From: Tetrapyrgos nigripes
Lineage: Eukaryota > Basidiomycota > Agaricomycetes > Agaricales > Campanellaceae
NCBI GenBank assembly: GCA_013368315.1
Contig: JAACJM010000274.1
Span: forward strand, 1 to 64,000
Length of the DNA stretch: 64,000 nucleotides
Reading direction: 5' to 3'
Each line of letters begins with the position of its first letter. Within the stretch, counting starts at the first letter, position 1. Below, piece by piece: positions 1-9,649 of the stretch. The notes under the pieces are model-generated. The model did not search any database, was not told the origin of the DNA, and saw nothing but the letters and a program-made list of their open reading frames with translations. The translations under genes and the position numbers were made by a program.

Positions 1-1249
1 TACGCGTTACGGATGCATGTATACATATATGGTAGAAGAGTCGGGCAGGCCTTCGGCCTGCCTCCACTGAGCGGTTGTTACGTCTACTCGCTCGGTTTCT
101 GTACATTTTGGTTCATAACTCGTTATATTCATCACTCTCTTGTCGCTAATTTTTTTGGGGCGCTCAGGGAGAAGATACAGAAAGAGTGATGGGGAGTAGG
201 TTTCGACGTGGCAAGATTTAAGACTGCGGCAGTCGCGTGCAACGTGTATGTCATAAAAGCTACCGAATTTTGACCGACAAATTACAATACAGTACTCAAA
301 TAGTAATACGGCGGCCTTGACCGCCCGAAAAAAAGCGTTTTTTAGGCCCAGAATGAAAACGTTACGAACCCAGTTCAGAGGGGTTAGTTATGCGTTACGA
401 AGATACATTTTGGCTTAGTTCAGAGGCTCGCGTTACCGTTACGTGAACTTACGGTCGAAATTATACAGTACTTGTACTGACATATTTCTAATATCACCAA
501 GTATTTGTCGCTGATTTCGCTGAGGACTCGACGGGGGTGCGCAGCTATGCTTAGACCTGCTAGGCATGTCTGCTGGCTAGTCCTCTGCTCGATTACTTGG
601 TACGCCCAAGGAAATCTGCTCTTGTGCGGATATGCATGGCATTCGGCTGCTGACGGCCATCAATACCGAATACCCGACGCTTGTCAAAATCTGTCAAATT
701 TTGTTCCTCTTGACGAACTCGTCGTAGGAGTCGGGAACCATAGGAATGGTCAGATCTTTCTATTAAGGTTTGGAATTCTCTCGAAAAGTAAATGTTAGTG
801 AACGATAATAATGGATTAGCACCCGTCTTGGTGACTGTTTTCAGCTTGCGCCGACGATCATGACTCAATTTGCACACAGGAACGCCACCTCACTCGAGGT
901 ACATGCCGTAGTGATCGTATCGAGTTCCCGCTCGGCATCACCGCTATCTTCCAAGTCGGGAGATGATCATTGATAGGTATGAAGTTCCTGAAAATAGTTT
1001 TACTCGTCTCCTTGCCAAATATGGACAAGTACCTAGTCTAGCTTTGTTCCAAGGATCTGAGTGAATTACCCAGTCCTATTCTTAGGGGCGGCACTGATTG
1101 ATCTCGGGGCGGGCTGCGGTCCCAAACTGCACGGTAGTAGTCTCAATCACCCTCCTGACGGAATCCGTGATACGTTGGGTGTTAGACTTGCTTCATAGCC
1201 ACCAGGTGACAAGAATTGAGCCCTGGCGCGTTTCTGGCGGGCTGTGGAT
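1..1249. other. Spacer upstream of the GMC oxidoreductase gene; no gene recognised
   Basis: No reading frame here looks like a protein. A short perfect hairpin (8-bp stem, 3-nt loop) lies at about 45-63, and several TTACG/CGTTACG words occur in the first 450 bases without forming a regular array. The last part is presumably the promoter region of the gene starting at 1348. Confidence 0.5.
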
Positions 1250-1256
1250 TATAAAA
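1250..1256 (+). promoter_or_regulatory. TATA box of the GMC oxidoreductase gene
   Basis: The sequence TATAAAA lies 92 bases before the ATG at 1348, a normal spacing for a fungal TATA promoter with a short 5' leader. A pyrimidine-rich stretch (about 1289-1312) follows, as expected near a transcription start. Confidence 0.6.
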
Positions 1257-1347
1257 GTAGTCGGTTGAACTGTCCAAAGCGCTTCAAACCCTCCCCTCTA
1301 CGCTCTCTCTGCTATATTTAATAACATAATTATCAATTTATCCATAT

Positions 1348-3714
1348 ATGCGGAATATCAGTCAAGTGGCATTTCTGCTCTTCGTCTCTGCCTCGGTTGC
1401 TCGTGCTGCAATCTTCAGGAGCCCCAGCGAACTCCCTAAGGGCGTAGAATATGACTATGTCATCGTAGGAGGTGAGTTTGCTGATCTGTTTCTCTCAACT
1501 TCTCGTTTCCTAACCTTTTTCTCAGGTGGAGTTGCTGGCAGTGTTCTGGCCAACAGGCTTACAGAGGATGCCAATGCCACTGTTCTTGTCCTTGAAGCTG
1601 GGGACGTGAGTACCCTATTCCTTCTCACTCATGACATAGATGTAACTTTTGGAACCTAGCTATTGATGATCAGTTGATCCCGCATATACCTTTCTTCACG
1701 ACGCGTATGCCGCGTATGTACAAGTGGAACTTTGTACGTGGTAACGCTCTCCCTTATACCCGGAAGCTAATGACCTGCTTTTGTCACAGACCTCCGTTCC
1801 CCAAGCTGGGATAAACGGCGACAGCATCAATTACGGACGTGGTTCATTCTTGGAGGAAGCAGTGCAGTCAGTAAGTACTTGATTCCATCTACCACCCACA
1901 AGGGCAATGCTTACAGTATGTTGTTGACCCACAGATGGAATGTATTACACCAGAGGAAGCTCCGAAGACTTTGAACGGCTTGCGGCGGTCACAGAAGATG
2001 AAGGATGGAATTGGGATAACATAGTCCCCTATTTCCTCAAGGTATGAATTGAGCCTCTTCTTGACGAGTGATTCAAATCAATAACACGCTATTTAGAGCG
2101 AAAAGTTCACTCCCCCGGCTGACGGACACAACACAACTGGAGACTTCATCCCGAGCGCCCACAATATGGGTGGATCTGGCAGGGTAGCTGTCAGTCTCCC
2201 TGGATTCGAGCAATCACTCGACAACCTCGTCATTCAGGCTAGTCAGCAACTTGGTGGCATCTTCCAATTCAACGAGGATCAGAACTCTGGAAAACAACTT
2301 GGCATAGGTGGGATTTGTCTTTCAGCAGCGAGCTTCGAACGTTAACAATAATCTTACTCAACCAAGGTTGGAACACTGCGACCATTGACATATCCAATCG
2401 CAGTAGTGCTGCTGCTGCGTATCTTACTCCGGAAGACGTTGCTCGAGACAATCTCCACATCCTCGTCAATGCCCGAGCATCAAGAGTTCTGTCAGTAGAT
2501 GGCACCACCGATATTCGGTCTGTTGAATATGCCCAGGACTTGGATGGTGAGTCTCGTTCACTTCCTTGTGCAGATCTATTTTCTAAGTTTACCCTTATTG
2601 TAGGGCCTTTCTTCACTGTAAACGCAACTAGAGAGGTCCTAATCACTTCGGGCGTTTTTTGGCACCCCTGCTATACTCTTGAACAGCGGCATTGGCTCTG
2701 CGGCATACCTACAAGGATTAGGAATTCAGCTAGTGTTGGATCTTCCAAGTGTAGGTAAGAACTTCACCGATCAACCTTCAATATCAACCGCCTGGCTCGT
2801 CAACTCGACTACGACTTGGGATACTTTCAACAGAAACCAAACTAATATCGATGAAGCATTGGATCAATGGGCAAATGAGAGATCAGGGCCTCTGGTTGAT
2901 ACTCTTGGAAACCAACTCGGGTTCTTCAGGGTGAACGACTCGGTACTTGAGCAATTTGGTCCGGATCCTGCTTCTGGACCCAACTCGCCTCATCTGGAGC
3001 TTCTGGCTGCTGTACGTTTTTTCCTTGATCATATTTCATCATGGCTAACGATAAATTCTTAACTAGAACGGCCTTTTTTCTCCCAATCCTCCTGCTGAAG
3101 GCAACTTCATGAGTATCAGCATCAATCTTGTCAGTGCTGAATCGCGTACGTGATTATCTAGTTAGCCTAATCGTAGGCAATCGTACTTACCCATTCTCAG
3201 GTGGTTCCTTCCTCTTGAATGACACTGATCGTAGTCCTTTCGCAAGCCCCATCATCGACCCACAGTATCTCAGCACCAAATTCGACAAAGTCGCTCTTCG
3301 GGAGGGTATCAAGACTGCTTTCCAGTTCCTTACGGCTCCCGTATTCCAAGACTACGTTCTCGGCTTCAGTGGAGACCTGTTGAACGGCACGCTGCCTATA
3401 ACAGATGATTTGATTGATCAATATGTCGCTGAAAACACTGCTACCTCGAATCATCCTATAGGAACATGTAGCATGTCGCCCAAAGGAGCGCAATGGGGTG
3501 TTGTTGACCCCGACTTCCGAGTGAAGGGTGCCAGGGGACTCAGAATTGTGGATGCATCGACTTTCGTGAGTTAGGTTACTACTCCATTCAACTCATTGAT
3601 TGCTCACTTCTTTTGCTCTCTTTCAAGCCTTACAACCCGAGTGCACACCCAATGTCTGTTATGTATGCCATGGCTGAACGTGCCGCAGATTTGATCAAAG
3701 CGGATTCTTCTTAA
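1348..3714 (+). CDS. GMC-family FAD oxidoreductase, aryl-alcohol-oxidase-like, secreted; two apparent frameshifts
   Basis: Multi-exon gene for a secreted flavoenzyme of the glucose-methanol-choline family. Proposed exons: 1348-1471, 1526-1605, 1674-1733, 1790-1870, 1935-2041, 2097-2307, 2367-2546, 2604-3012, 3067-3145, 3201-3565, 3628-3714, with consensus GT...AG introns. The N-terminus (MRNISQVAFLLFVSASVARA) is a signal peptide. The FAD-binding motif DYVIVGGGVAGSVLANRL spans exons 1-2; the GRG..LGGSS and SGVFGTP..L.SG signatures follow; the catalytic pair is the His in SNHPIGT and the His in PYNPSAHP. Family members such as P. eryngii AAO oxidise aromatic alcohols and deliver H2O2 to lignin peroxidases. 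Oddities: the frame must shift within 1844-1851 (one base missing before LGGSS) and again in the T6 run at 2655-2660 (one base extra). Either this is a recent pseudogene or both are sequence errors; the rest is fully conserved. Substrate cannot be told from sequence. Confidence 0.85.
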
Positions 3715-4699
3715 TTCCTGCCAAAAACCAGCGTTGGTTTCAAGTTCTATTCCAATCTATTCTAATATCCATTCTCTCCTTACCTGACTTTTATAATCTG
3801 ACTGCGTAGATCATAAACAATATATATATATATTATAGCTGAAATCTGAGCACACATAGAGCTGCATGGTTTGGAAACAGGGAGCGTACGATTGCAAAAG
3901 TCAAACTCAGACCAAGATGTTACTGAACAGCCTGATGCATTTGTAGATCCGAGTTGATGGTCGCAAACGCTGACATAGAAACCATCACGTCGGAGTTGCG
4001 TCAGAGTCTCATGCTGGTGTGGATGTACTATCTGCCTTGCAGGTAGAACACCTCTACCTCCAGGTTTTTGCATCAAGACTCTGATATCAATGCAAGCCCA
4101 TGATGAATCCTATCCTTATCTTATTGAGTCTATGTCTTTTGGTTGTAGCGTTCCATGGCCAATTGTATTCTCGTGTACCGGAGGATGTTTGATATGGAAG
4201 GGTGTTGACATCTGGTCAGGAGTGATGAAGGTTTCTTTGCTTCTGTTCCTTTCATTTTGTGCATATACAGAAGTGTGGAGAATAATGAATGAGTCCAAGA
4301 CGACACTCGGGCTGTCGAAGCCTCTCTGATAGAGTGTGGGGGAGGAGCACTCCGTCATCGACGAGGTGGATACGTTTGGCAGTACCCTGGCTCTGAGGAC
4401 TCGGACCGATTTCGGAGTACTTCTCTAATTATAATTGCGATCATGTGTTATAGTATGTAGATGTGTGCAGTGGGCTATGTAATTCATCTCTCTCTCACTC
4501 TCTCTCTTATCTCTTGATTTCGACTCCAAAGGACTAACATCGTTGACGAGTGACTCGCCTTTGGATTTTGTCTTGTGTAATCAATGTGTTATACAAGTTG
4601 TGTATTTCTTTTGGTTTCTCTACACTAATCTTCTCTGTTGCTTCTGCAGAGCAACTAGGTATATTACTCTACGTGTCGACTCTAGTCTCACTGTGTGCA
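3715..4699. other. Spacer after the GMC gene, with a possible decayed gene start
   Basis: Contains the 3' flank of the GMC gene. At 4103 an ATG opens a short hydrophobic, signal-peptide-like segment (begins MNPILILLSLCLLVVAFHGQ), but the frame closes soon after and I could not connect it to further convincing exons; it may be a gene fragment. A (CT)n microsatellite lies at about 4489-4512. Nothing else recognised. Confidence 0.3.
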
Positions 4700-5370
4700 A
4701 ACACTTGTAATTCCTCAGATATACAAAGGACTTACAGAAGCCTTACTTGGGTACACTCAATAGGTAAGTCCACTTGACTTACTGAAGAATTACAAGAGAC
4801 CAAAAAAATTAGAATAATTATGTATGACCATTGTAAGGCACAAAGACTTACAGGAGATTTTCAGTGTTATAACACTTGTAATTCCTTGGATATACAAAGG
4901 AATTACAGAAGCCTTAGTCAGGTACACTCAATAAGTAAGTCCACTTGACTGACTGTAGTATTACAAGAGACCAAAGAAATTAGAACAATTATGTATGACC
5001 ATTGTAAGGCATGAAGACTTACAGGAGACTTTCAGTGTTATAACACTTGTAATTCCCTGGATACACAGAGGAATCACAGAAGCCTTACTCAGGTACACTC
5101 AATAAGTAAGTCCACTTGAGTTACTGAAATATTACAAGAGACCAAAGAAATTAGAACAATTATGTATGACTTACAGGACTTGTAATTCCTCGGATATACA
5201 GAGGAATTACAGAAGCCTTACTCAGGTACACTCAATAAGTAAGTCCACTTGACTTACTGAAGTATTACAAGAGACCAAAGAAATTAAAACAGTTATGTAT
5301 GACTATTGTAAGGCATGAAGACTTACAGCAGACTTTCAGTATTACAGGAAATAATACTTTGTCCACAACA
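4700..5370 (+). repeat. 171-bp tandem repeats derived from a MITE terminus
   Basis: Units beginning AACACTTGTAATTCC start at 4700, 4871 and 5042 (171-bp spacing) and again, slightly shortened, at about 5175. Each contains a GGTACACTCAATA..GTAAGTCCACTTGA block and a GACTTACAG motif. The first unit follows TGCA (4696-4699), the same 4-bp target that flanks the related 257-bp MITE at 10512-10768. The unit is essentially one arm of that MITE followed by its centre, so the array looks like tandem amplification within a larger relative of the MITE. Confidence 0.8.
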
Positions 5371-5820
5371 AAAAATACAAAAGAATTACAAGAAAGCAAG
5401 AAAAATCAAAGAATTTGGTAAGTCCATTGTAATACATGTAGACATACAATGGACATTCATTGTGACTTGCTGTCACAGTATGTGACACAATGGATATACA
5501 AAGAAATTTCAGAGTGAGTTTATGTCACAGTATGTTATTCTGTAAAACCTCAGCAGAATTACATGAGTATTTCAGTGTGACAAAAAATCACAGTATGGTC
5601 AAGTGTAATACCATTGAGACTTACAGAAGACTTACAGAAAAGAAGGCCCTGGAAATCTTCAAGAAAGTCTGGAAATTGTTAGATGAAATTTATCAAGTCA
5701 CAGGCAAGTCACAGGAATTCACCAGAAAGTCTGTCAGTATTACAGAGGACCTACAGGAAAGCCAGGTCAGGCATGCTATATGATAAGTCTTCAGTCAAGT
5801 TGTGCCTCTTGCACTTGCGC
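5371..5820 (+). repeat. GACTTACAG-rich segment, also present inverted at the right edge of the window
   Basis: Non-coding segment with recurrent CTTACAG/TCACAG words. From about 5631 to 5820 it is nearly identical to the reverse complement of about 63811-64000; the few differences seen are mostly transitions. It joins the 171-bp array on its left to a minisatellite on its right, and the same segment-minisatellite order is seen in the right-hand copy, so these are parts of one dispersed element. Open frames through it are repeat-driven. Confidence 0.75.
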
Positions 5821-6200
5821 CCTCATGCCCTCGTCCTCTTGTCCTCTCGTGTCCTCATCCTCCCATCCTCTTGTCCTCTCGTGTCCTCATCCTCCCGTCC
5901 TCTCGTGCCCTCGTCCTCCGGTCCTCTCGTGCCCTCGTCCTCCAGTCCTCTCGTGCCCTCGTCCTCTGGTCCTCTCGTGCCCTCGTCCTCCGGTCCTCTC
6001 GTGCCCTCATCCTCCGGTCCTCTTGTGCCCTCGTCCTCCGGTCCTCTTGTGCCCTCGTCCTCCGGTCCTCTTGTGCCCTCGTCCTCCGTTCCTCTTGTGC
6101 CCTCGTCCTCCGGTCCTCTCGTGCCCTCGTCCTCCGGTCCTCTCGTGCCCTCGTCCTCCCGTCCTCTCATCCTCTTGTGCCCTCCTCTTGTGCCCTCCTC
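5821..6200 (+). repeat. 24-bp minisatellite (CCTCGTCCTCCGGTCCTCTCGTGC type)
   Basis: About a dozen 24-bp units with few substitutions, mainly T/C variation, preceded by a less regular CCTC-rich start. Because 24 is divisible by three the array stays open in several frames on both strands, giving spurious Ser-Gly-Pro, Cys-Pro-Arg or Glu-Asp-Gly repeats. No promoter, introns or non-repeat domain support translation. Confidence 0.85.
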
Positions 6201-6339
6201 TTGCATCCACTTGTATCTGCTACTTTGGTGTATGACAAAGTACAGTTTAGCATATTTGTTGATGCATCACAGAGTTAAAAATCACTCTGGGCCTATATCT
6301 GGCCTGATACATCACGAAGCAGAAATTAACTACACCTAT

Positions 6340-7487
6340 ATCTGGCCATAAGAGGCTGCTTAGCACATCCACACTAGGCCAAATTGGGCAGGGGCCAGGT
6401 GGCTTAAGAAAATAGGCTAAGCCAGATTAGGCAGAGGAGTGTGCTAAACCAAATCAGGATAGTACAGCCCTCTTCAGAAAATACTCATTCAGGGGACAGT
6501 GGCAAATGTCAAATTATGCCCTATACCAAATCAGGATAACACCAATCATTGCTTACCCACCCCACCCTCTTCAAAAATACTTATTCAGAAAGCAGTGGGA
6601 AATTCAAATTATTCCCTGGCACCCGCCATTGCTGTCAGCGGACCTCTGTTGTTGTCAGCAGCAGTGATCACGCATGAAACCGCATTGCCCATATGGGGGA
6701 GCAGAGAAAAATCAATAAAATACAGGAAAAATACATTATCAAGAGTGTTTCGATTAATTACTGCCCCTCAGTTGGTACATGTTTCCCTGAAAATTGAGGG
6801 GGTTGGGGTTAACCAAATCAGGATATTCCGACCGTCCCCACTTACCCCACCCCCCTAGTCGGATAGTACTTATTTGGAAGGGGGGGCAATATTGAATTAT
6901 TCTCCAGTGTCAGGACAGTGATCACGCATGAAATCGCGTTTGTGGCCAATGTGGCTAAAAAATCAGGGGCTAACCCAAATCAGGATGATACATTACAAGG
7001 CCCTTTAGGCTGAGTTAACTTATGTCGACCCCTCAATTGAGTAGCAAAGGTTCTCATGGGTTCTAACTTTTACACGCCACCACAGCGCTCCGAAGTACCT
7101 GAACTGACGCTCAATACATCATAGATCATTTCTGCCTTGCCGCCCACCAACCACAACGAGCTTCAGGCGTATTTACCTTTCCTCAGCAGCCGTCGCAAGT
7201 CCAACTGCTGCTCTCTGAACCACTATGGGCTCCTCCACCCAATGTTCAAGGTGTCATTACAGAAGATATTAAGCTCTATCTAATTTTTTTAGTCAATTTT
7301 ACAGTATTACTTACTTATACAATGGGCCTCGTAACTTGCCATGTGAAGCAGTGGCACCTTTCCCCAGTAAAATCTGCCTGCCTACTCCGCCCTTTTATTC
7401 AATACTTATTCAGAAAACTGTGGCAAATGTCATATTATTTTCTGGCACTGGTCATCACTGTCAGCGGACCTCCGCTAGTTGTCAATG
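6340..7487. repeat. Degenerate non-coding repeat block, left half (split by the gypsy insertion)
   Basis: Recurrent words such as CCAAATCAGGATA, TTATTCAGAAA..GTGGCAAAT, GTCAGCGGACCTC and CAGTGATCACGCATGAAA return several times with different spacing. The block breaks at the target duplication CAATG (7483-7487) and resumes at 15282, where GACAGTAATCACACATGAAA continues the same motif order. No coding frame supported. It lies on the 3' side of the KDZ fragment at 15643, comparable to the tandem repeats beside KDZ transposase 1. Confidence 0.6.
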
Positions 7488-8119
7488 TGTTAAGTCCGGG
7501 TGGATCCTAGCGTTAGGAAACACGTCAGACCCGAGCAGAAGTCTTATTGGAGTTTAGGAAAGAATGAAGACGGAAACCAGGCGGAACCGGTAGTCTCTGA
7601 GAATGAAGTATAGGGAAGATACAGAATGGAATCTGTTAGGATAGTACTTTGTTGTCTGAAGTCGGATGAAGTTAAGAGACCAGCTAATTCGATTTTAGAC
7701 TTAAGCTATCTACTACAAAGTTGCTAGCTTAAGTACTACTTCGGAAACTATCAGAATGAATAGGAGTAAGATAGGAATGGTTCGGAAATGAAGGAAAAGC
7801 AGATGGTGCTATTGGAGATGGATGGAGAACTGCGGAATGAAGTGGAAACAAAGTGGAAACAAAGTGAAACAGATTGGAGATGAAGTGGAGTAGCTTTGGA
7901 GATTAGATACAAGCTATCTGGTAGTTATCCAAAATGAATCACGAGTTCCCAGATGGGATCTATGTGTGGAGATTAATAGTGGGGCTTGGATATGAAATTG
8001 GAAATGAATGATCAGAAAGTATTCGGGATGGAAAGGAATGAAGTTTGAAATAAAAGGAAAAGAAGTTCAGAAAAGAATCGGAAATGATCGGAAAGATATA
8101 CGGAAGCATGGATATTACA
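7488..8119 (-). repeat. 3' LTR of gypsy element 1
   Basis: Runs from TGTTAAGTC to GATATTACA on the plus strand and matches 14646-15276 along its whole length. Read in element sense it begins TGTAATATC and ends GACTTAACA. Contains the 11-mer ATTTTAGACTT at 7692-7702. Confidence 0.92.
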
Positions 8120-8133
8120 GTATCCCCCTCTTA
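8120..8133 (-). promoter_or_regulatory. Polypurine tract of gypsy element 1
   Basis: On the minus strand the bases directly before the 3' LTR read AAGAGGGGGATAC, the position and composition of the plus-strand primer of LTR retrotransposons. Confidence 0.65.
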
Positions 8134-8354
8134 GGCCTCGAGCCTTTGAGAGGCATGGAAACGAATAGTAATCCGTCGGAATGAAGTTGAAAGGACAATA
8201 GAAAAAAATAGAAAAGGGGTGGACCCCGGAAAATGAACAATGGAATTGGAAACAAATGGAAACGATCGGGATTGTGAATGGTTTCTAAATTAAGTAATTG
8301 GTAACGAAATGAACAGGAAACAATAAGGATGGTCCGTGCGCGTATTCGAAAACG

Positions 8355-8361
8355 TATAAAA
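8355..8361 (+). promoter_or_regulatory. TATA box for the antisense gene inside gypsy element 1
   Basis: TATAAAA followed by GGGAGAGG, 53 bases before the ATG at 8408. It lies in the element's internal region just inside the LTR and points away from it, opposite to gag-pol. Confidence 0.5.
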
Positions 8362-8407
8362 GGGAGAGGTCCTCGGAAGCATAGCAAAACCAACTTCACC
8401 GTTATCA

Positions 8408-9422
8408 ATGTCTTCTACCACCTCCTACGTTCCCCTTGACGTTTCCAAGCTCCTGACAGAGTATATGACTGAATGGACAATGTCCAACGCAAAACCCCTG
8501 ACTCCTGTGCATCCCGAACCTTTGGTGGAGAAAGTGATCGATGATAGTATGAGGGTGACAGAAAAGCATCGGGTCCATCAGGAAAACAAGAATGGTACGT
8601 GACTGGTTTTGAATTGGGGTTTCCACAGATGCTAACAGAATCAACTTGAGCTTGACAAGCATATGAAGCTCTGATGGAGGAATATGAGGCTGCAGAGGAG
8701 TTGATGGAGTTGTGGTTGGAGCAGCGGAAGGACGCGGAAAAGGCGAAGAAAGAGAAATTGGAGGCTGAGGAGAGGAAACGGCTGGAGGAATGGGTAAGGA
8801 AGGAGAAGGAACGGACAGAACGGACAGAACGGGGTCCAGAGGTGGAGATGGAGCATTCCGATGCGGGCCCGTCAGAGAAGGCGAGAGGAAAAAGAAAAGC
8901 AAATCCCGGACTGAGTAGTCCTCGTGCAGCTCAGAGGCGATGTAGGGACGAGGGATCTGGGGATGAAGATTTGGAGAGTGAGGAAGAGGTTGAGGTGGAG
9001 AAGGGAGAGGCATATGCCGAGGTACATTTGTTTTTCCGTTTTTTTTTTTTTTACCTTCGGATTTTGACCTTGATTGTATAGCAGTGTTCCCAGTGTACCT
9101 GACTCGGTTTGGAGTGCACGTCCCAAGGCGATGGGAAACGTGCTTGCGAGTCCTGCGTGGCTTCACCGGTCAGAAAGCCGTCCTTCCCGACGTCTCTACC
9201 CTTTGTGCCATACAGTTGGCCCAACTCCATCGCCTCATTCATATAGGGAATGTTCTAGAAGCGGTGGCAGAATCGTCGGATATACCACTTCTCAAAATGG
9301 AGGATGAGGAGTGGACAGGAATGGAGGCAAGGTTGCTGGACATGCTGGATTCGCTTGGGAAGCCGAAGAAGAAAGGAAAGGGGAAGAAACCGAGGTCAAA
9401 GGCAGTGGTAGAGGAAGATTGA
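8408..9422 (+). CDS. Spliced antisense gene within gypsy element 1; coiled-coil basic/acidic protein, function unknown
   Basis: Transcribed opposite to gag-pol, between the 3' LTR and the end of pol. Exon 1 is 8408-8594; a GTACGT...CAAG intron (8595-8659) leads to exon 2 (8660 to about 9021); a T-rich intron ends at TATAG/CAG near 9081-9084; the last frame runs to TGA at 9420-9422. The protein has a unique N-terminus, a long Glu/Lys-rich helix (likely coiled coil), a basic KARGKRK stretch, an acidic stretch, a hydrophobic segment and a Lys-rich tail. The obvious donor at 9022 leaves the last exon out of phase; a GTGAGG donor near 8987 would keep phase but skip the acidic stretch, or one base has been lost. 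I do not recognise the family. A TATA box, clean first intron and intact frames argue for a real gene, perhaps a retrotransposon accessory protein. Confidence 0.6.
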
Positions 9423-9649
9423 GGAAAGGGACGGTTGTGTGCCGGATGCGATGGACATGAACTCTTGTATATAGATTTTTTGTAATGGATACTCGACCGG
9501 ACCTGGATGGGCAAAAAAAACTTTCTTGGAACAAATTTCGAGTGAAGTTAAGATGTGATCGGAGTAAAAGGAAAAAATGAGAAAAATTAGAATAAATTGA
9601 AATTAGTGAAGAGTGCTGAAAGGGATGGAAAATGTTGGAACGATAAGGA

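Noticed and set aside
1..450. Recurrent TTACG words, possibly telomere-like
   Set aside because: Spacing is irregular, the word is unlike the TTAGGG repeat expected in basidiomycetes, and ordinary gene sequence follows.
505..877. Two overlapping frames of about 95 residues near the left edge
   Set aside because: They overlap on opposite strands, show no motifs, and have no promoter or splice evidence.
4090..4329. 79-residue frame with a hydrophobic C-terminal half
   Set aside because: The best signal-peptide-like start (4103) is in another frame and stops early; reported only as a possible gene fragment.
5821..6200. CRISPR-like regular array
   Set aside because: Units are contiguous without unique spacers, variation is scattered, and the genome is a fungus; it is a minisatellite. 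The same applies to 16811-16990.
5683..6351. A 222-residue open frame rich in Ser-Gly-Pro-Leu-Val repeats
   Set aside because: It is the 24-bp minisatellite read in frame; other frames and the opposite strand are equally open, and the non-repeat start is part of a dispersed element.
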